The notes: a model not told the origin generated them from the sequence alone. A stretch of DNA of 64,000 bases from Achatina immaculata (GCA_009760885.1 CM019712.1:28503816-28567815); one strand, 5' to 3'. Numbered from the stretch's first letter, positions 42,640 through 54,139 are shown. Made by a program: numbers and translations.

Positions 42640-43020
42640 AAAAAAAAACAACTTAACACCTGCTAATGTTTAACTATCATTGTCTCAATAATCACTTAAC
42701 CCATGCTAATTTTTAGCCCTCATTGTCTCAACAATCACTTAATCCACTTTAATGTTAACCCTCATTTTCTGAACAATCACGTATTACATGCTAATGTTTA
42801 ACCTTCAATATCTCAACAACCATTTAACATATGCTAATTGTTAACCTTCATTGTCTCAACAATCACTTAATACATGCTAATGTTTAACCTTCATTGTCTC
42901 AACAATCACTTAACACATGCTAATGTTTGACCCTCATTGTTTCAACAATCACTAATCACGTGATTACCCTTTATTACTCAAACAACCGCCTAATACATGC
43001 TAATGTTTAACCCTACAACC
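42640..43020. repeat. 43-bp minisatellite, subfamily 2, about eight copies
   Basis: CACTTAACACATGCTAATGT plus TTAACCCTCATTGTCTCAACAAT repeats every 43 bp. Unit length and the shared frame TTCATT(A/G)TCTCAACA show that it is an older, diverged version of the neighbouring array. Confidence 0.88.
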
Positions 43021-43814
43021 TAATAATAACAAACCACAAGTGAATGTACTGCTCTGTTTATCTCATCACCAACAACCGCTGACTAAATCCAGCACAGAAA
43101 CCCACATAGCATGAACGAGTCCCATAATCTAATCGATTACAACGACAGAATCTGCTTCTATCTGGGCTGGCGATTCGTATATTCAAATCAATGTGGACAT
43201 CTTCGATAATATGATTGATGACAGATTCGCTTCATCTAATCGCGCTTGTGATGGTATCGATTCCGATAACGAAATCAACTTGTCCAGTCCCATAGATTTG
43301 TAGTAATCCCATTGACTTCACTGAAGTCTGCAGGTCCGATGGCCTGACCGATTCCAGTAATCTCTTTAGCCCAGTGGCATATGCTCTCGCAAGGATCGTG
43401 CTGGCCTTGAACTCTGTTCTATTTGTTGTCACTTTCATTTTTTTTTCTTTTTTCTACTTTTTATATTTCTTTTCTTTTTCTCTTTCTCCCATGTTTCCCT
43501 GCCCGTTTTCTCTTATAAATATCTGGCAGCTTTTCAGTTCCCTCTAGGGGAGTAAGAAAGATATACATGAGAGATTATGTGGCCGCTTAGCAGAGCAGTT
43601 GTCACGGAGTATGAAGAGTGGGTTTTTTCTATGCTATTCCCGACAGAAAAAAGCCCAAACTTTACCGTGGGTCGAACCTAGGTTTTCTGAACCAGAGGCC
43701 GGTATTCATAGCCCACGGCCACGCTTCACGGCTTTAATTGTATAATTTTACATGTTTGATAATATGACAAAGATTTTAGTTTCTTTGTTTTATTTTTTAT
43801 CATAATCTCCTTCA
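43021..43814. other. No gene recognised
   Basis: A 68-codon minus frame (43,232-43,438) has no recognised motif. A T/C-rich stretch lies at 43,436-43,490. Confidence 0.45.
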
Positions 43815-44957
43815 TCATCATCATCAGGTGCCGTGCCAATTGACGTTGGCTAATATGCTTCTCCAGAGAACACGATCTTTCATGCAGGCCATCAGCTCAG
43901 TTGGTGATCTCATCTCACACCATCCCGTCAGACTGTCCAGTATCATTTCTCTTGATCTTCTTCCTTCTATTTCTTCTGTTGTTATAATATTTTCAATGCC
44001 CCCTCTTCTCATTGCAGGCCCTATGAACGTACATTCTCTCTCTCTCTCTCTCTCTTATTTTTTTACAAGATTTTTTGGTCTCTCCAGCTCTTCTCATACA
44101 TTCTTCATTAGTTATTTTTGCTGTCCAGGGGATTCGCAACATTCTTCTAATAAACCACATTTCTGCTGCTTCCAATGATTTTTGTGCAGACTTGCCTGTT
44201 GTCCATGATTCACTTCCATATAACAAGATAGGTTCAGTATAGCATTTTAGGACTCGTTTTCTAACATTCATTGATAAGGATGTGTTAGCTAATATGTTTC
44301 TCACTCTCTGAAATGCAGTCTTTACTTGGCCTATTCTGTTCCTAATTTCTGTTCTGCATTTCCCATCTGAAGTTATTACTGCTCCAAGGTATTTGAATAT
44401 CTGCACCTGCTTTAGAATAGTTCCATTTAATTTTATACTGCTGGTGGATTATGTTTCTTATTTTATACTGCATGTTGGTGGATTATGTTTCTTATTTTAT
44501 ACTGCATGTTGGTGGATTCTGTTTCCTAGATATAATCATAGTCTCTGTCGTGTTGATGTTTAAAGTAAGGCCTTTCTGTTCACTTTCTTTGGCGACTTTA
44601 TCCAAGAGATTTTGAAGATCTTGTTGGTTCTCAGCTATCAGTATTGTGTCGTCAGCATACCGAAGGTTGTTAATATTGTATCCTCCAATTTTTATGCCTG
44701 GTTCTGTGATGATCGTTCTTAGAATATTCTCGCCGTACAGAGAAAAAAGGTTTGGAGATAGTACACATCCTTGTCGCAATAGTACACATCCTTGTCGCAC
44801 CCCTTGTTTTATAGGTTGATATTTTCCAGTTCTATTTTCAACTCGAATTGCTGCTTCTTACTGCCAGTATAGATATTTTACAATCCTCAGGTCTTTGCGT
44901 CTGTATTGATGTCTTCAAGCATTTTAATAATTTCATTACGTTTCACCTTGTCGAATT
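43815..44957 (-). pseudogene. LINE B copy 3, includes reverse transcriptase core
   Basis: The longest LINE B copy here. The minus strand, from right to left, reads FDKVKRNEIIKMLEDI (RT motif A region), RQGCVLSPNLFSLYGENILR, IGGYNINNLRYADDTILIAE with the catalytic YADD (codons at about 44,642-44,660), QQDLQNLLDKVAKESEQKGL, IFKYLGAVITSDGKCRTEIR, CYTEPILLYGSESWT, EMWFIRRMLRIPWTAKITN, GGIENIITTEEIEGR and NWHGT, with a (TGA)n tail. Stops, frameshifts and three internal tandem expansions (34 bp x3, 21 bp x2, CT run) inactivate it. The endonuclease part is missing. Confidence 0.9.
44431..44530 (-). repeat. 34-bp triplication inside LINE B copy 3
   Basis: TTATACTGCATGTTGGTGGA plus TTATGTTTCTTATT occurs three times, whereas LINE B copy 2 has this segment once (30,690-30,720, opposite strand). 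It is a young minisatellite in the making. A second small duplication, ATAGTACACATCCTTGTCGC, lies at 44,758-44,800 and doubles the peptide RQGCVL. Confidence 0.88.
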
Positions 44958-45049
44958 AATTATTTATTAATGTTTCTAAAATGAAGTTTCTATGTCGAAA
45001 AAAGAAAACATGGCACCTTTCTCTCATCATAATACAAAATGTTGTCTGT

Positions 45050-45150
45050 CGATTTATACTGGACATAAGATCTATTTATACTAGGCATAAGATCTATTTA
45101 TACTAGACGTAAGATCTATTTATACTAGACATAAGATCTATTTATAGTGG
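45050..45150. repeat. 24-bp repeat, four copies
   Basis: TATACTAGACATAAGATCTA plus TTTA occurs four times with changes in the AGAC/GGAC/AGGC part. Confidence 0.9.
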
Positions 45151-45606
45151 ACATAGGATGATTCTCTATGTTTATACCAAGAAATATTGATACTCTATTT
45201 AAGTCATACAAATGGTTTTCCTTCCTCAATCCCTGCTGACTTATTCTCAGTTTGACTAATTTTATGGGATAAAATTTAACTTGATAACTTACTTTTCTCT
45301 TTAGACAGTCAGCTAGTCGATGGATCATCTTTACTGTATATGGGATTAGTCCATAAGTGCTCCGATCCCATCTTCAATATTTCCACCAGTGATTGTTGAT
45401 GATACCAGTTCTTCTTTGTTTCCTGCTGTAGCGCTCTTGACTGGCGACTACACATTTTTCTCTTTATATACTAGTAGCTATGCGTAATGTAAAGGGCACT
45501 TTATTTACTGAAAGATGTGAGTATTGTATAAAGCACTTTTTTGTGCTAGCAGCTGTGAGTAGTGTAGAGCACTTTACGTGCTGACAGCTGTGAGGACTAT
45601 GTAGAG
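45151..45606. other. No gene recognised
   Basis: Includes loosely repeated AGCTGTGAG(T/G)A / TAGAGCACTTT words at 45,470-45,610. Nothing else was recognised. Confidence 0.4.
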
Positions 45607-45774
45607 CGGTGTTTTATCTAACCTTCTGTTCCGTAGCGCGTTAAGAAAGTGCCCTCTGTTGAATAAACAAATGAGATGGTTATGGCACTTACCTATTGCG
45701 TATAAAGTGGTGGTGTACATGATATATGTAGCTGAACAAGTGGTCCTGGGTTGTAGAAAGGTTGGGAACCACTG
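45607..45774. mobile_element. Possible hAT-type MITE, about 168 bp
   Basis: The right end AAGGTTGGGAACCACTG (ending 45,774) is a typical hAT terminal repeat. The left end CGGTGTTTTATCTAACCTT is a worn inverse of it. The 8-bp flanks agree at only five of eight positions. There is no coding capacity. Confidence 0.45.
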
Positions 45775-46154
45775 TTATGGAGTTCTTACCCCTGAAGGCA
45801 GATGTGCAAGAACATAAGATCATCTTAAATACCTGCGTACCGCCAACTTGTTAGGCAGAGTCGATTAGTTAGCGCTGGTAGCAGGAATCCATAATTTACA
45901 AGTGGAAACTAGGTCAGCGCTACTGTAGGCTAAATAAGCAGTCATTTATTATGCAGACCTCGAAGGAGCGCTCTAGTGATTTCTGGCAGCACATTTTATA
46001 CGTAGTTTCGTTTTTTATTAGTTCATAAGTTGATTGAAGCACAGAACAACTCTAAGCTTCCACTAGAAACCTCTTCCTCTTTGAGTAGCTGCTCAGTTCA
46101 GCAGAATTCTGCACAATAGAGGCTCATTGCTGCAGATGAGTTATGCCTCCATTC

Positions 46155-46345
46155 CTTTCTGTTCTTGAACTTTTCTTACCACTTGTGCAATACATTCTTC
46201 TACGTTGCCTTGAAAGGTTGTCTAGACCTACTTCTTGATCTTTTCTTGCCACTTGTGCTATATAGTCTTCTAAGTTGCCTTGAAAGGTTGTCTAGACCTA
46301 CTTCTTGATCTTTTCTTGCCACTTGTCGTATATCTTCTTCTAAGT
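46155..46345. repeat. 70-bp repeat, about 2.6 copies
   Basis: GTTGCCTTGAAAGGTTGTCT at 46,204 and 46,274, with CTTTTCTTGCCACTTGTGC in each copy. The two complete copies are nearly identical. Confidence 0.9.
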
Positions 46346-46376
46346 TGAAAAACAATAACAGAAACTAAAAATGCAG

Positions 46377-46559
46377 CAGCAACAGTAGTAGTAGTAGTAG
46401 TAGTAGTAGTAGCAGTATAAATAGTAGCAGTATTAGTAGTAGTATTAGTAGTAGTAGTAGTAGTAGTAGTAGTAGCAGTATAAATAGTAGCAGTATTAGT
46501 AGTAGTATTAGTAGTAGTAGAAGTAGCAGTAATATTAATAATAGTAGTAGTAGTAGTAA

Positions 46560-46591
<32 letters not shown>

Positions 46592-46700
46592 ATATTAGTA
46601 GTAGTAGTACTAGTAGCAGTATAAATAGTAGCAGTATTAGTAGTAGTATTAGTAGTAGTAGAAGTAGCAGTAGTATTAATAATAGTAGTAGTAGTAGTAA

Positions 46701-46732
<32 letters not shown>

Positions 46733-46807
46733 ATATTAGTAGTAGTAGTACTAGTATTAGTAGTAGTAGTAATATTAGTAGTAGTAGAAGTAGCAGTAGT
46801 ATTAATA

Positions 46808-46843
<36 letters not shown>

Positions 46844-46905
46844 TAGTAGTAGTAGTAGTAGTAGTAGTAGAGTAGTAGTAGTAGTAGTAGTAGTAGGTGT
46901 AGTAG
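46377..46905. repeat. (AGT)n trinucleotide tract with ATT/GAA/GCA variants
   Basis: Over 500 bp of AGT-type triplets. Blocks such as AGCAGTATAAATAGTAGCAG recur, so longer segments have been duplicated inside the tract. The 240-codon minus frame (poly-Thr/Asn) is a by-product. Confidence 0.95.
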
Positions 46906-47134
46906 TAGTAACACTAATAAAATCAAGAAGAAAAATAAGAATTCAAGATATATTTTAAAGAGAACGATAAAAATGTTACACAAATGTAACAATGTGGAAA
47001 TGTTAGGTTATAAAAGAAAAGCAAAAAGAAATGGACAATATAAATACGCAAAGAAAATGGAGAAAGAACGTGATGAGACAATTTTAATAAAAAAAAAAAA
47101 GAATCAATGGGAAGATAGAAAGATCACAGAAAAT

Positions 47135-48030
47135 GAGGTCAGCCAGCCCTTACGGAACTTTGCCTCCCTAACAGCTCTCCTGTAGGCCTCTCGGTTGTAA
47201 GCAAGACGCCCTGCTGCTGATGCATCCATTCGCAGATCATCAACGATGTCTTGTAGCCATCTTCACCTTGATCTTCCTCTCTTTATTTTTTTTCCATTTT
47301 GTACCCTTCCAAGGCTGTCTTCTCTAAATTATCATGACGTTTAATATATCCAACATATTTAAGTTTTATTTGTATAATCCTCTTTACTAGCCAGCTTTCT
47401 TCAATATTAAGATCTTGTAGTATGGATATATTTGTTCTTTTTTTGTGTCCATAATATTTGAAGAACTCTTCTGTAGTATTTACATTCAAAGGCATTTATG
47501 TGTTTCTCAGCTGTTTTGTTAAGTGTCCAGGTCTCACAGGCATATGTTGCGATGGGAAAGATGCATCCCCTTAAAAATCTTATTTCTGTAGTTCTGTCTG
47601 CTCCTCTCCACAGCTTTTTTAGTTGTTTTATTTTGTGATTAGAGACAGACTTCCTCCTTTTCATTTCCCTCATTGTATCTCCACTATTATTTAGTAATGA
47701 TCGAAGATATTCAAAACTCTCCACTTCTTCCAGTTTTTCCTCATTGATACATATATCAGCTGCCTTGTTTGTTTTATAAGTTGTCATCAATTTAATTTTC
47801 TTTGCAGTAATATAAAGGTTTTGCTCTTTACTTTTCTTACGGACTAATATAATTAGTTTTTCTGTTATGTAATGTGGACAGTAATACTACGTAATCAGCA
47901 TATCTAATCTCTGGTATTTCATAACCTCCAATTGTTATGGCATCGTAATTTTCTTGACTATATCCTTTCTAACATTCCTCATATGTTCAGTGAACAATTT
48001 AAATAAGGTGACAGTGTGCACCCCTGATGG
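47135..48030 (-). pseudogene. LINE A copy with part of the RT domain
   Basis: From right to left the minus strand reads GYEIPEIRYADYVVLLST, where the catalytic YADD has become YADY, then INEEKLEEVESFEYLRSLLN, KQLKKLWRGADRTTEIRFLR, CIFPIATYACETWTLNKTAE, NIEESWLVKRIIQIKLKYVG and the RGRPRRR/GHA tail with frame breaks. The 3' end near 47,135 lacks the usual simple repeat. This copy shows that LINE A encoded a YADD-type reverse transcriptase. Confidence 0.85.
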
Positions 48031-48289
48031 ACCCTTTGTTTTGTGTCAAACAAAGAAGTTGCTTCACCGTTTGTTCCTACTGCTGCCTGTTATGTTATCT
48101 ACAACAGTGACATTGTGGCACACGTGTTTGAAGTCAGATTTCTCCCATTATTTCCTAATTTATGGGAAAAGAGGACAAAAGGGTATCATTACATTCTCGC
48201 GGTTAATTTTTTTATAAATAAATAATACTGGGAGAGGAAATGTAATCTACTATGATAACAATAATTAAAAATGAATTTCTTCAAACAAA

Positions 48290-48800
48290 TAATTCACTGT
48301 TATTTATATATCTTAAGGACAAACTGTATTCAGACTGTTACATTAAAGCCACTGTTATTTATATATCTTAAGGGCAAACTGTATTCAGACTGTTACATTA
48401 AAGCCACTGTTATTTATATATCTTAAGGGCAAACTGTATTCAGACTGTTACATTAAAGCCACTGTTATTTATATATCTTAAGGACAAACTATATTAAAAC
48501 TGTTACATTCAAGCCATTGTTATTTATATATGATGAGGGCAAACTATATTAAAACTGTTACATTAAAGCCACTGTTATTTATATATCTTGAGGACAAACT
48601 ATATTAAAATTTTTACATTAAAACCACTGTTATTTATATATCTTAAGGACAAACTATATTAAAATTTTTACATTAAAACCACTGTTATTTATATATCTTA
48701 AGGACAAACTATATTCAAACTGTTACATTAACGTCACTATTATTTATATATCTTAAGGACAAACTATGTTCAGACGCTTACATTCAAGTAAATGTTATTT
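48290..48800. repeat. 55-bp minisatellite, about nine copies
   Basis: CACTGTTATTTATATATCTT plus AAGGACAAACTATATTAAAACTGTTACATTAAAGC repeats every 55 bp. Left units have GTATTCAGACTG, right units ATATTAAAA(C/T)T(G/T), so two subtypes occupy separate halves. Confidence 0.92.
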
Positions 48801-49176
48801 GGATATTTTGAGAACAAATGATCTTCAGACATGGAAGTGTCTGATTCTTCTCAGAGAATCCTGGGAGCGTTTGTTTTGTTTAAAAATAATACTTTTGAAA
48901 GGAGCAACGAGTTCAACAAAAATTGCTACGGCTGTACTGGACAGACTGCGGAAGACTGACGAGCAGGTATGGAAGAACAATGTGGCTGTGAAGAGACTGC
49001 TGGAGATAGGACATATTAAAGATGCTGGCAGGAAACCTGAACTGTGTGGCAGAAAACGCATCGTAAACAACCAACATTTGACAGGAACTATTAGCAGACA
49101 AACTCTTGGATGTATGCTGCGGCATGCGGCGGGGCATATACGGGTTTCTCCCGAATGCAGTGAAGCCGGGGTCTGA
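48766..49176 (+). other. 136-codon open frame, unrecognised
   Basis: The frame begins in the last array unit and leaves it after about 30 codons. The non-repetitive part includes TSSTKIATAVLDRLRKTDEQ, VWKNNVAVKRLLEIGHIKDA and GRKPELCGRKRIVNNQHLTG, a basic, unbiased composition unlike the array-encoded frames. No family was recognised. An overlapping 81-codon minus frame is also open. It may be a transposon remnant or chance. Confidence 0.25.
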
Positions 49177-49321
49177 ATTTTGAACTTTTGAACTTTGAAC
49201 GATTTCAGTTCTCATTTACGCCGGTACTGATTTCCTTTTGTCTTTAATCAGCAACATCTTTATCTTCCTTTTCTTCTTTATTATCTTCTTTGTTGCGGTA
49301 TTTTTCGCATTGCTTTCTTCC

Positions 49322-49352
49322 TTTTTCATCATCATCATCATCATCATCATCG
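49322..49352. repeat. (TCA)n microsatellite
   Basis: Ten TCA units with one G substitution. Confidence 0.9.
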
Positions 49353-49531
49353 TCATCTTTCTTTCTATCTGACAGACACTCTTCACATTATTTGACCCTC
49401 CTGTCACTCCTGTCATAACCCTAACATTCTCTTCACTGGTTTCTGTCTTCGTCTAGTTTCATGTGTCTTCCAACATTCCCATTGGTTTCTTTTTTTCTCA
49501 GATCCAACTTCATCTCGCATCCAGCACGTAA

Positions 49532-49602
49532 TCCTCATCTGACTTGTAAATCTCATCTGACTCATAAACCTCATCTGACTCATAAATCTCATCAAAATCG
49601 TA
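49532..49602. repeat. 18-bp repeat, about four copies
   Basis: CTCATCTGACTCATAAA(T/C)C recurs four times, the first and last copies being worn. Confidence 0.85.
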
Positions 49603-49717
49603 AATTATTGACAACTTGTCATCATTGTATGCTTTTTTCCAAAACAATAACAATAATCTTTGTAATCTAAATACAGTGAGTCTTTAACCACAGGAATATG
49701 AATCCAGGTGAAGGCTA

Positions 49718-49814
49718 CTCGCCGAAGACAGGAAAAATTGGCGAACTACTTTGCAAGCCCTATGTGACGTTTAACGGCAAGGGAATGATATAAGATATAA
49801 GATAAGATAAGAAA
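49718..49814 (+). pseudogene. LINE C 3' end, about 97 bp, possible 7-bp TSD
   Basis: CTCGCCGAAGACAGGAAAAA, TTGGCGAACTACTTTGCAAG and CTATGTGACGTTTAACGGCA match the 3' ends of the LINE C arms. The copy ends in an (ATAAG)n tail. AAGGCTA at 49,711-49,717 and 49,815-49,821 may be its target duplication. Only the last 30 or so codons of the LINE were copied. Confidence 0.8.
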
Positions 49815-49876
49815 AAGGCTATTGCTTCTACTGTTCCACTTCAGACTTGCATTATACTGCTCCGTCTTAGATCATT

Positions 49877-50300
49877 AGTGGCACTCGTGGCTCAGGCTTT
49901 GGAAGAAATCATCTTAAAGATGACCTTTCTGTTGAATAGATTTAAGATGGCACAATTTAATAACATTTTGTTGGCAGAAATGCAGATGAAGCCACTTACA
50001 GCAATTATTGAGGAAAGACGCTGGCGATGGTTGGGACATGTGCTCCGAATGACTGACAACTCACTACCAAAATTAGCACTAAGATGGACACCACAGGGGA
50101 ACAGAAGTAGGGGTAGACCAAACGAGACATGGAGAAGAACAACAGAAAGGATGTTGAGCAATAGAGGGCTCACCTGGGCAATAGCAGAAAAAAGGCTCAG
50201 GACAGGGATTTATGGAAAACCATTGCAGAAGCCCCATATGCCCTGGGCACTTAAGGTTCAGAGAAAGAGATTAGCACAATTTATACGTAGCAGCTAGTCC
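49877..50300 (+). pseudogene. LINE D C-terminal fragment, open frame of 139 codons
   Basis: The plus frame contains LTAIIEERRWRWLGHVLRMT, LPKLALRWTPQGNRSRGRPN, ETWRRTTERMLSNRGLTWAI and AEKRL, the C-terminal region found after the reverse transcriptase in many endonuclease-type LINE proteins (RRWxWxGHxLR, GRPxxTWRR, WxxAExxA). Frame is open but the RT and endonuclease are missing, so this is a truncated element. Sequence after AEKRL no longer follows the family. Confidence 0.8.
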
Positions 50301-51216
50301 TGGCAGTTGCTGTGATTTCTGAAGATTTCTTACTCAAGCTGTACGCATTATTCACGATCATCTGCGTCATTTATACTTTCTTTGTGTTGATATATAAAGC
50401 AGCGATTATTTAATATTATTTCCGTCTGACAGTGTACAGACAAGTATCTCTACTTCTCGTGATCAGTAGCCAGTTATTGCTATTAGTCCCATACTCCCAG
50501 ATAATTTTTCTTTCAGTGGAGCATGATTATTCTTTGTTGCTTTCATAATTTTTTGTGATTAAAATTGTAGCAGATCTGTAGCTCTGTGTACAGTCTCCAG
50601 ACTAGACGATCTGTGTCTTTCTCACCTGAGCTTTACCTGTGACCTAGTTGGCTTCCCAGAAACGATCGGTACCTACACCGGCGTGACATTGCTCTCGGAT
50701 GTCATTTGGAACCACTGATATTTCACAGCTGTCACCGGGTTGTAGCTGAAGACAGTTTTGATGTGGGCGGTACCCATGTATTGGTACAGTAATATATTAT
50801 GTTAAACAGCAGGGCAATCAAAAGTTTCATTGTCTTAGAGATGAAGCGAAACTTGGAAAACTTGAAGGAGAAAGTGAGAAACGAAATCAGCAGCATCAAT
50901 AATAACATCAACAGCAACAGCAACAGCAATTACAACAGCAACAGCAATAACAATGATAATAACTGAGAATAGGATGAAAGAACTGCAGATTTCACAGAAA
51001 ACTAAGATATTATTTAAAAATCAAATGTAGATATCTTTTAATTAAGAAACAATATAAGACAGAGAGAGGTTGAGAGATCATTCATGGATTAAAGGAGGGA
51101 CCTTGGAAAGACGAGGGAAATAAAAGATTAATAATGATCGAAATTGTACTTCATGTCAATCAATGTAGCGTATAACAGGACTCATAAAATTAGGGAGTAA
51201 ATAAGTATTGCCTTAA
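50301..51216. other. No gene recognised; (CAA/CAG)n at 50,905-50,960
   Basis: A CAACAGCAACAGCAA tract and otherwise unremarkable AT-rich DNA. TTTGGAACCACTG at about 50,706 resembles one hAT end, but no partner was found. Confidence 0.5.
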
Positions 51217-52021
51217 AGATGTGGCATAACGATGGTGTGACATACTGATGGTGTGACATAACGATGGTGTGACATAACGATGATGTGGCATAACGATGGT
51301 GTGACATAACGATGGTGTGACATAACGATGGTGTGGCATAAATGCTAAATCGAAGGAGTGACATAACGAGCGGTGGCATAAATTCTACATTGATTGAGTG
51401 GCATAACGATGGAGTGGCATAAATGCTATATCGATGGAGGGACATAACGAGGGGTGGCATAAATGCTATATCGAAGGAGTGACATAACGAGCGGTGGCAT
51501 AAATGCTACATTGAAGGTGTGACATGACGAGAGTGTGGCGACATAAGTACTACATTGAAGGCGTGACATAATGAGGGGTGGCATAAATGCTATTTTAAAG
51601 GAGTGACATGACGAGGGTGTGGCGACATAAGTACTACACTGAAGGCGTGACATAATGAGGGTGGCATAAATGCTACATTGAAGGCGTGACATAACGAGGG
51701 GTGGCATAAATGCTACATTGAAGGCGTGACATAACGAGGAGTGGCATAAATGCTACATTAAAGGCGTGACATAACGAGGGGTGGCATAAATGCTACATTG
51801 AAGGCGTGACATAACGAGGGTGCCATAAATGCTACATTAAAGGCGTGACATAACGAGGGGTGGCATAAATGCTACATTGAAGGCGTGACATAACGAGGGT
51901 GTGGCATAAATGCTATATTGTTTGAGTGGCATTACGATGGAGTGGCATAACGATGGAGTGGCATAAATGTTATATTGATTGAGTGGCATAACGATGGTGT
52001 GGCATAAATGCAATATTGAAG
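51217..52021. repeat. 40-bp minisatellite, left block
   Basis: GTGGCATAAATGCTACATTG plus AAGGCGTGACATAACGAGGG repeats every 40 bp in the centre. The left margin consists of short 16-17 bp pieces (GACATAACGATGGTGT), and variants with extra GTGTGGCGACATAAGTAC occur. It belongs to the same family as 52,966-53,800. Confidence 0.9.
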
Positions 52022-52965
52022 GAGTGAATGAATGAATGAATGAATGAATCTTTATTTTTAAAGGGTAAAGAATTGGGCACGCAGGCTCGTCTTCTATTCT
52101 GCCCTTCATCACTCTTTCTTTCATTCCTCCCACACACTCGATTTAATATAAGTATACAAATTATATTAGGAACAAATATATCAAAAGAAAGTAAGATTAA
52201 GCTATTACATTCGGTGTAAGAGAGAAAGTAATTAACCTAATAAAACAGCACTCACATACATACATATGCACACACAGACATATACATAATCACAAATACA
52301 TTGTCAGTACAAATCTTCTAACATATAATTTTTAACAAACATTAAAATAATATCTAACAATGTCTAACAAGTTACTTTTCGAACTATGTCGTTTTAGTAC
52401 ACGATGGTTGGCGAGTCATGGGTTGAGAGAGTGCTGGATATTCTATGGAGGCATATAATTACAAGCAAGTAAATAATGATACAGGTTTGAGTTCAAGGAT
52501 GAAGTATTCCCAGTAGATTTTAAATATTACGGGAGGGTGTTCCAGAGCTGTACTGCAGAGTATCCAAGGCATTTCTTGTACAGATCAATCCTTGGATTAG
52601 GAAGAAGACATTTTTTTTAAACGCTGGCTATGTTTAGTACTATACGTAAACAGTGACCACAAGTAAGGCGGAGCATTGTGCGACAGAATTCTCTGAACAA
52701 ACTTAACTTTGTTAAAAATGACTCTATATTTGAATGGTAGAATTTTGAGTTGTTCGTGCTGATCTACAGTTTGTACTGGGTTTTTGTCACAAATAAGATT
52801 TTAATTCTCGCTTGTGAAGTGAGTGGAGCCTTATTGTATTTGAGACTGAGCATCCATCCCAGATTGTGGAACAGTAATCTAAGTGTGTTTGTATGTGTGA
52901 TATGTAGTATATCTTTCTTGTGTCTTTGACGAGTTTAGCTTTGGCTAGTTGGTAAATTATCTGTG
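52022..52965 (-). pseudogene. LINE H (CR1/Jockey-like), inserted in the minisatellite
   Basis: The minus strand from about 52,965 reads QLAKAKLVKDTRKIYYISHI, QTHLDYCSTIWDGCS, IRLHSLHKRE and then, with breaks, a typical RT C-terminus, followed by a 3' untranslated part and AAGATTCATTCATTCATTCA, a (TTCA)n tail at 52,022-52,050. The HLDYCSxxWxxCS motif belongs to the region after the RT core of CR1/L2/Jockey-type LINEs. It is 5'-truncated and has array sequence on both sides. Confidence 0.85.
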
Positions 52966-53800
52966 TGACATAACAAGAGCCTGGGATAAATACTATATTG
53001 AACGTGTGACATAACAAGAGCGTGACATAAATATTATATTGAATGTGTGACATAACAAGAGCGTGGGATAAATACTATATTGAACGTGTGACATAACAAG
53101 AGCGTGACATAAATACTATATTGAACGTGTGACATAACAAGAGCGTGGGATAAATACTATATTGAATGTGTGACATAACAAGAGCGTGACATAAATACTA
53201 TATTGAACGTGTGACATAACAAGAGCGTGGGATAAATACTATATTGAACTTGTGACATAACAAGAGCGTGACATAAATACTATATTGAACGTGTGACATA
53301 ACAAGAGCGTGGCATAAATACTATATTGAATGTGTGATATAACAAGAGCGTGACATAAATACTATATTGAATGTGTGACATAACAAGAGCGTGGCATAAA
53401 TACTATATTGAATGTGTGACATAACAAGAGCGTGACATAAATACTATATTGAATGTGTGACATAACGAGAGCGTGGCATAAATACTATATTGAATGTGTG
53501 ACATAACAAGAGCGTGGCATAAATACTATATTGAACTTGTGACACAAGAGCGTGACATAAATACTATATTGAATGTGTGACATAACAAGAGCGTGGCATA
53601 AATACTATATTGAACGTGTGACATAACGAGAGCGTGGCATAAATACTATATTGAACGTGTGACATAACGAGAGCGTGGCATAAATACTATATTGAATGTG
53701 TGACATAACAAGAGCGTGGCATAAATACTATATTGAACTTGTGACATAACGAGAGCGTGGCATAAATACTATATTGAACGTGTGACATAACGAAGGAGAG
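52966..53800. repeat. 41-bp minisatellite, right block, about 20 copies
   Basis: TACTATATTGAACGTGTGAC plus ATAACAAGAGCGTGGCATAAA repeats every 41 bp. GTGACATAAA and GTGG(C/G)ATAAA units alternate in the left two thirds (82-bp period). Compared with the left block it has one extra base and fixed differences (ATATT for ACATT, AGAGC for AGGGG). Confidence 0.93.
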
Positions 53801-54139
53801 ACACATACGTTTATTATTTTTGTTTACAAAAAATGAAACATCAAATAACTGGTTATAACTTTTTATTTTCACTTGGTTTTCTTTTATGAGCTCATTTTAT
53901 TATTTAAATCTTGACCCCAAAACCCTTATTGTCAATAATGAGACCCAGTATTGTTGATTCAAATCAATAGATTAGATGACCTGCTTTAATAATAACCTAA
54001 CATGTAGATTAACACAAGATATTTCAATATTATATCATGACAGTATTCTTCTGTAACCTGTAATCAGAGACTGGAACCCCCGCTCTCCGGGCATTCTCAT
54101 GTGTGCTTCGACTTCCATTCCTGCACACACTGAAGCACT
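53801..54139. other. No gene recognised
   Basis: Short AT-rich spacer between two arrays. Confidence 0.4.

Noticed and set aside
43574..43700. Sequence with vague A-box and B-box words (GGCCGCTTAGCAGAGC, GGTCGAACCTAGG) as a SINE
   Set aside because: Spacing between the boxes is about 90 bp, too long for a tRNA-like promoter, and no second copy was seen.
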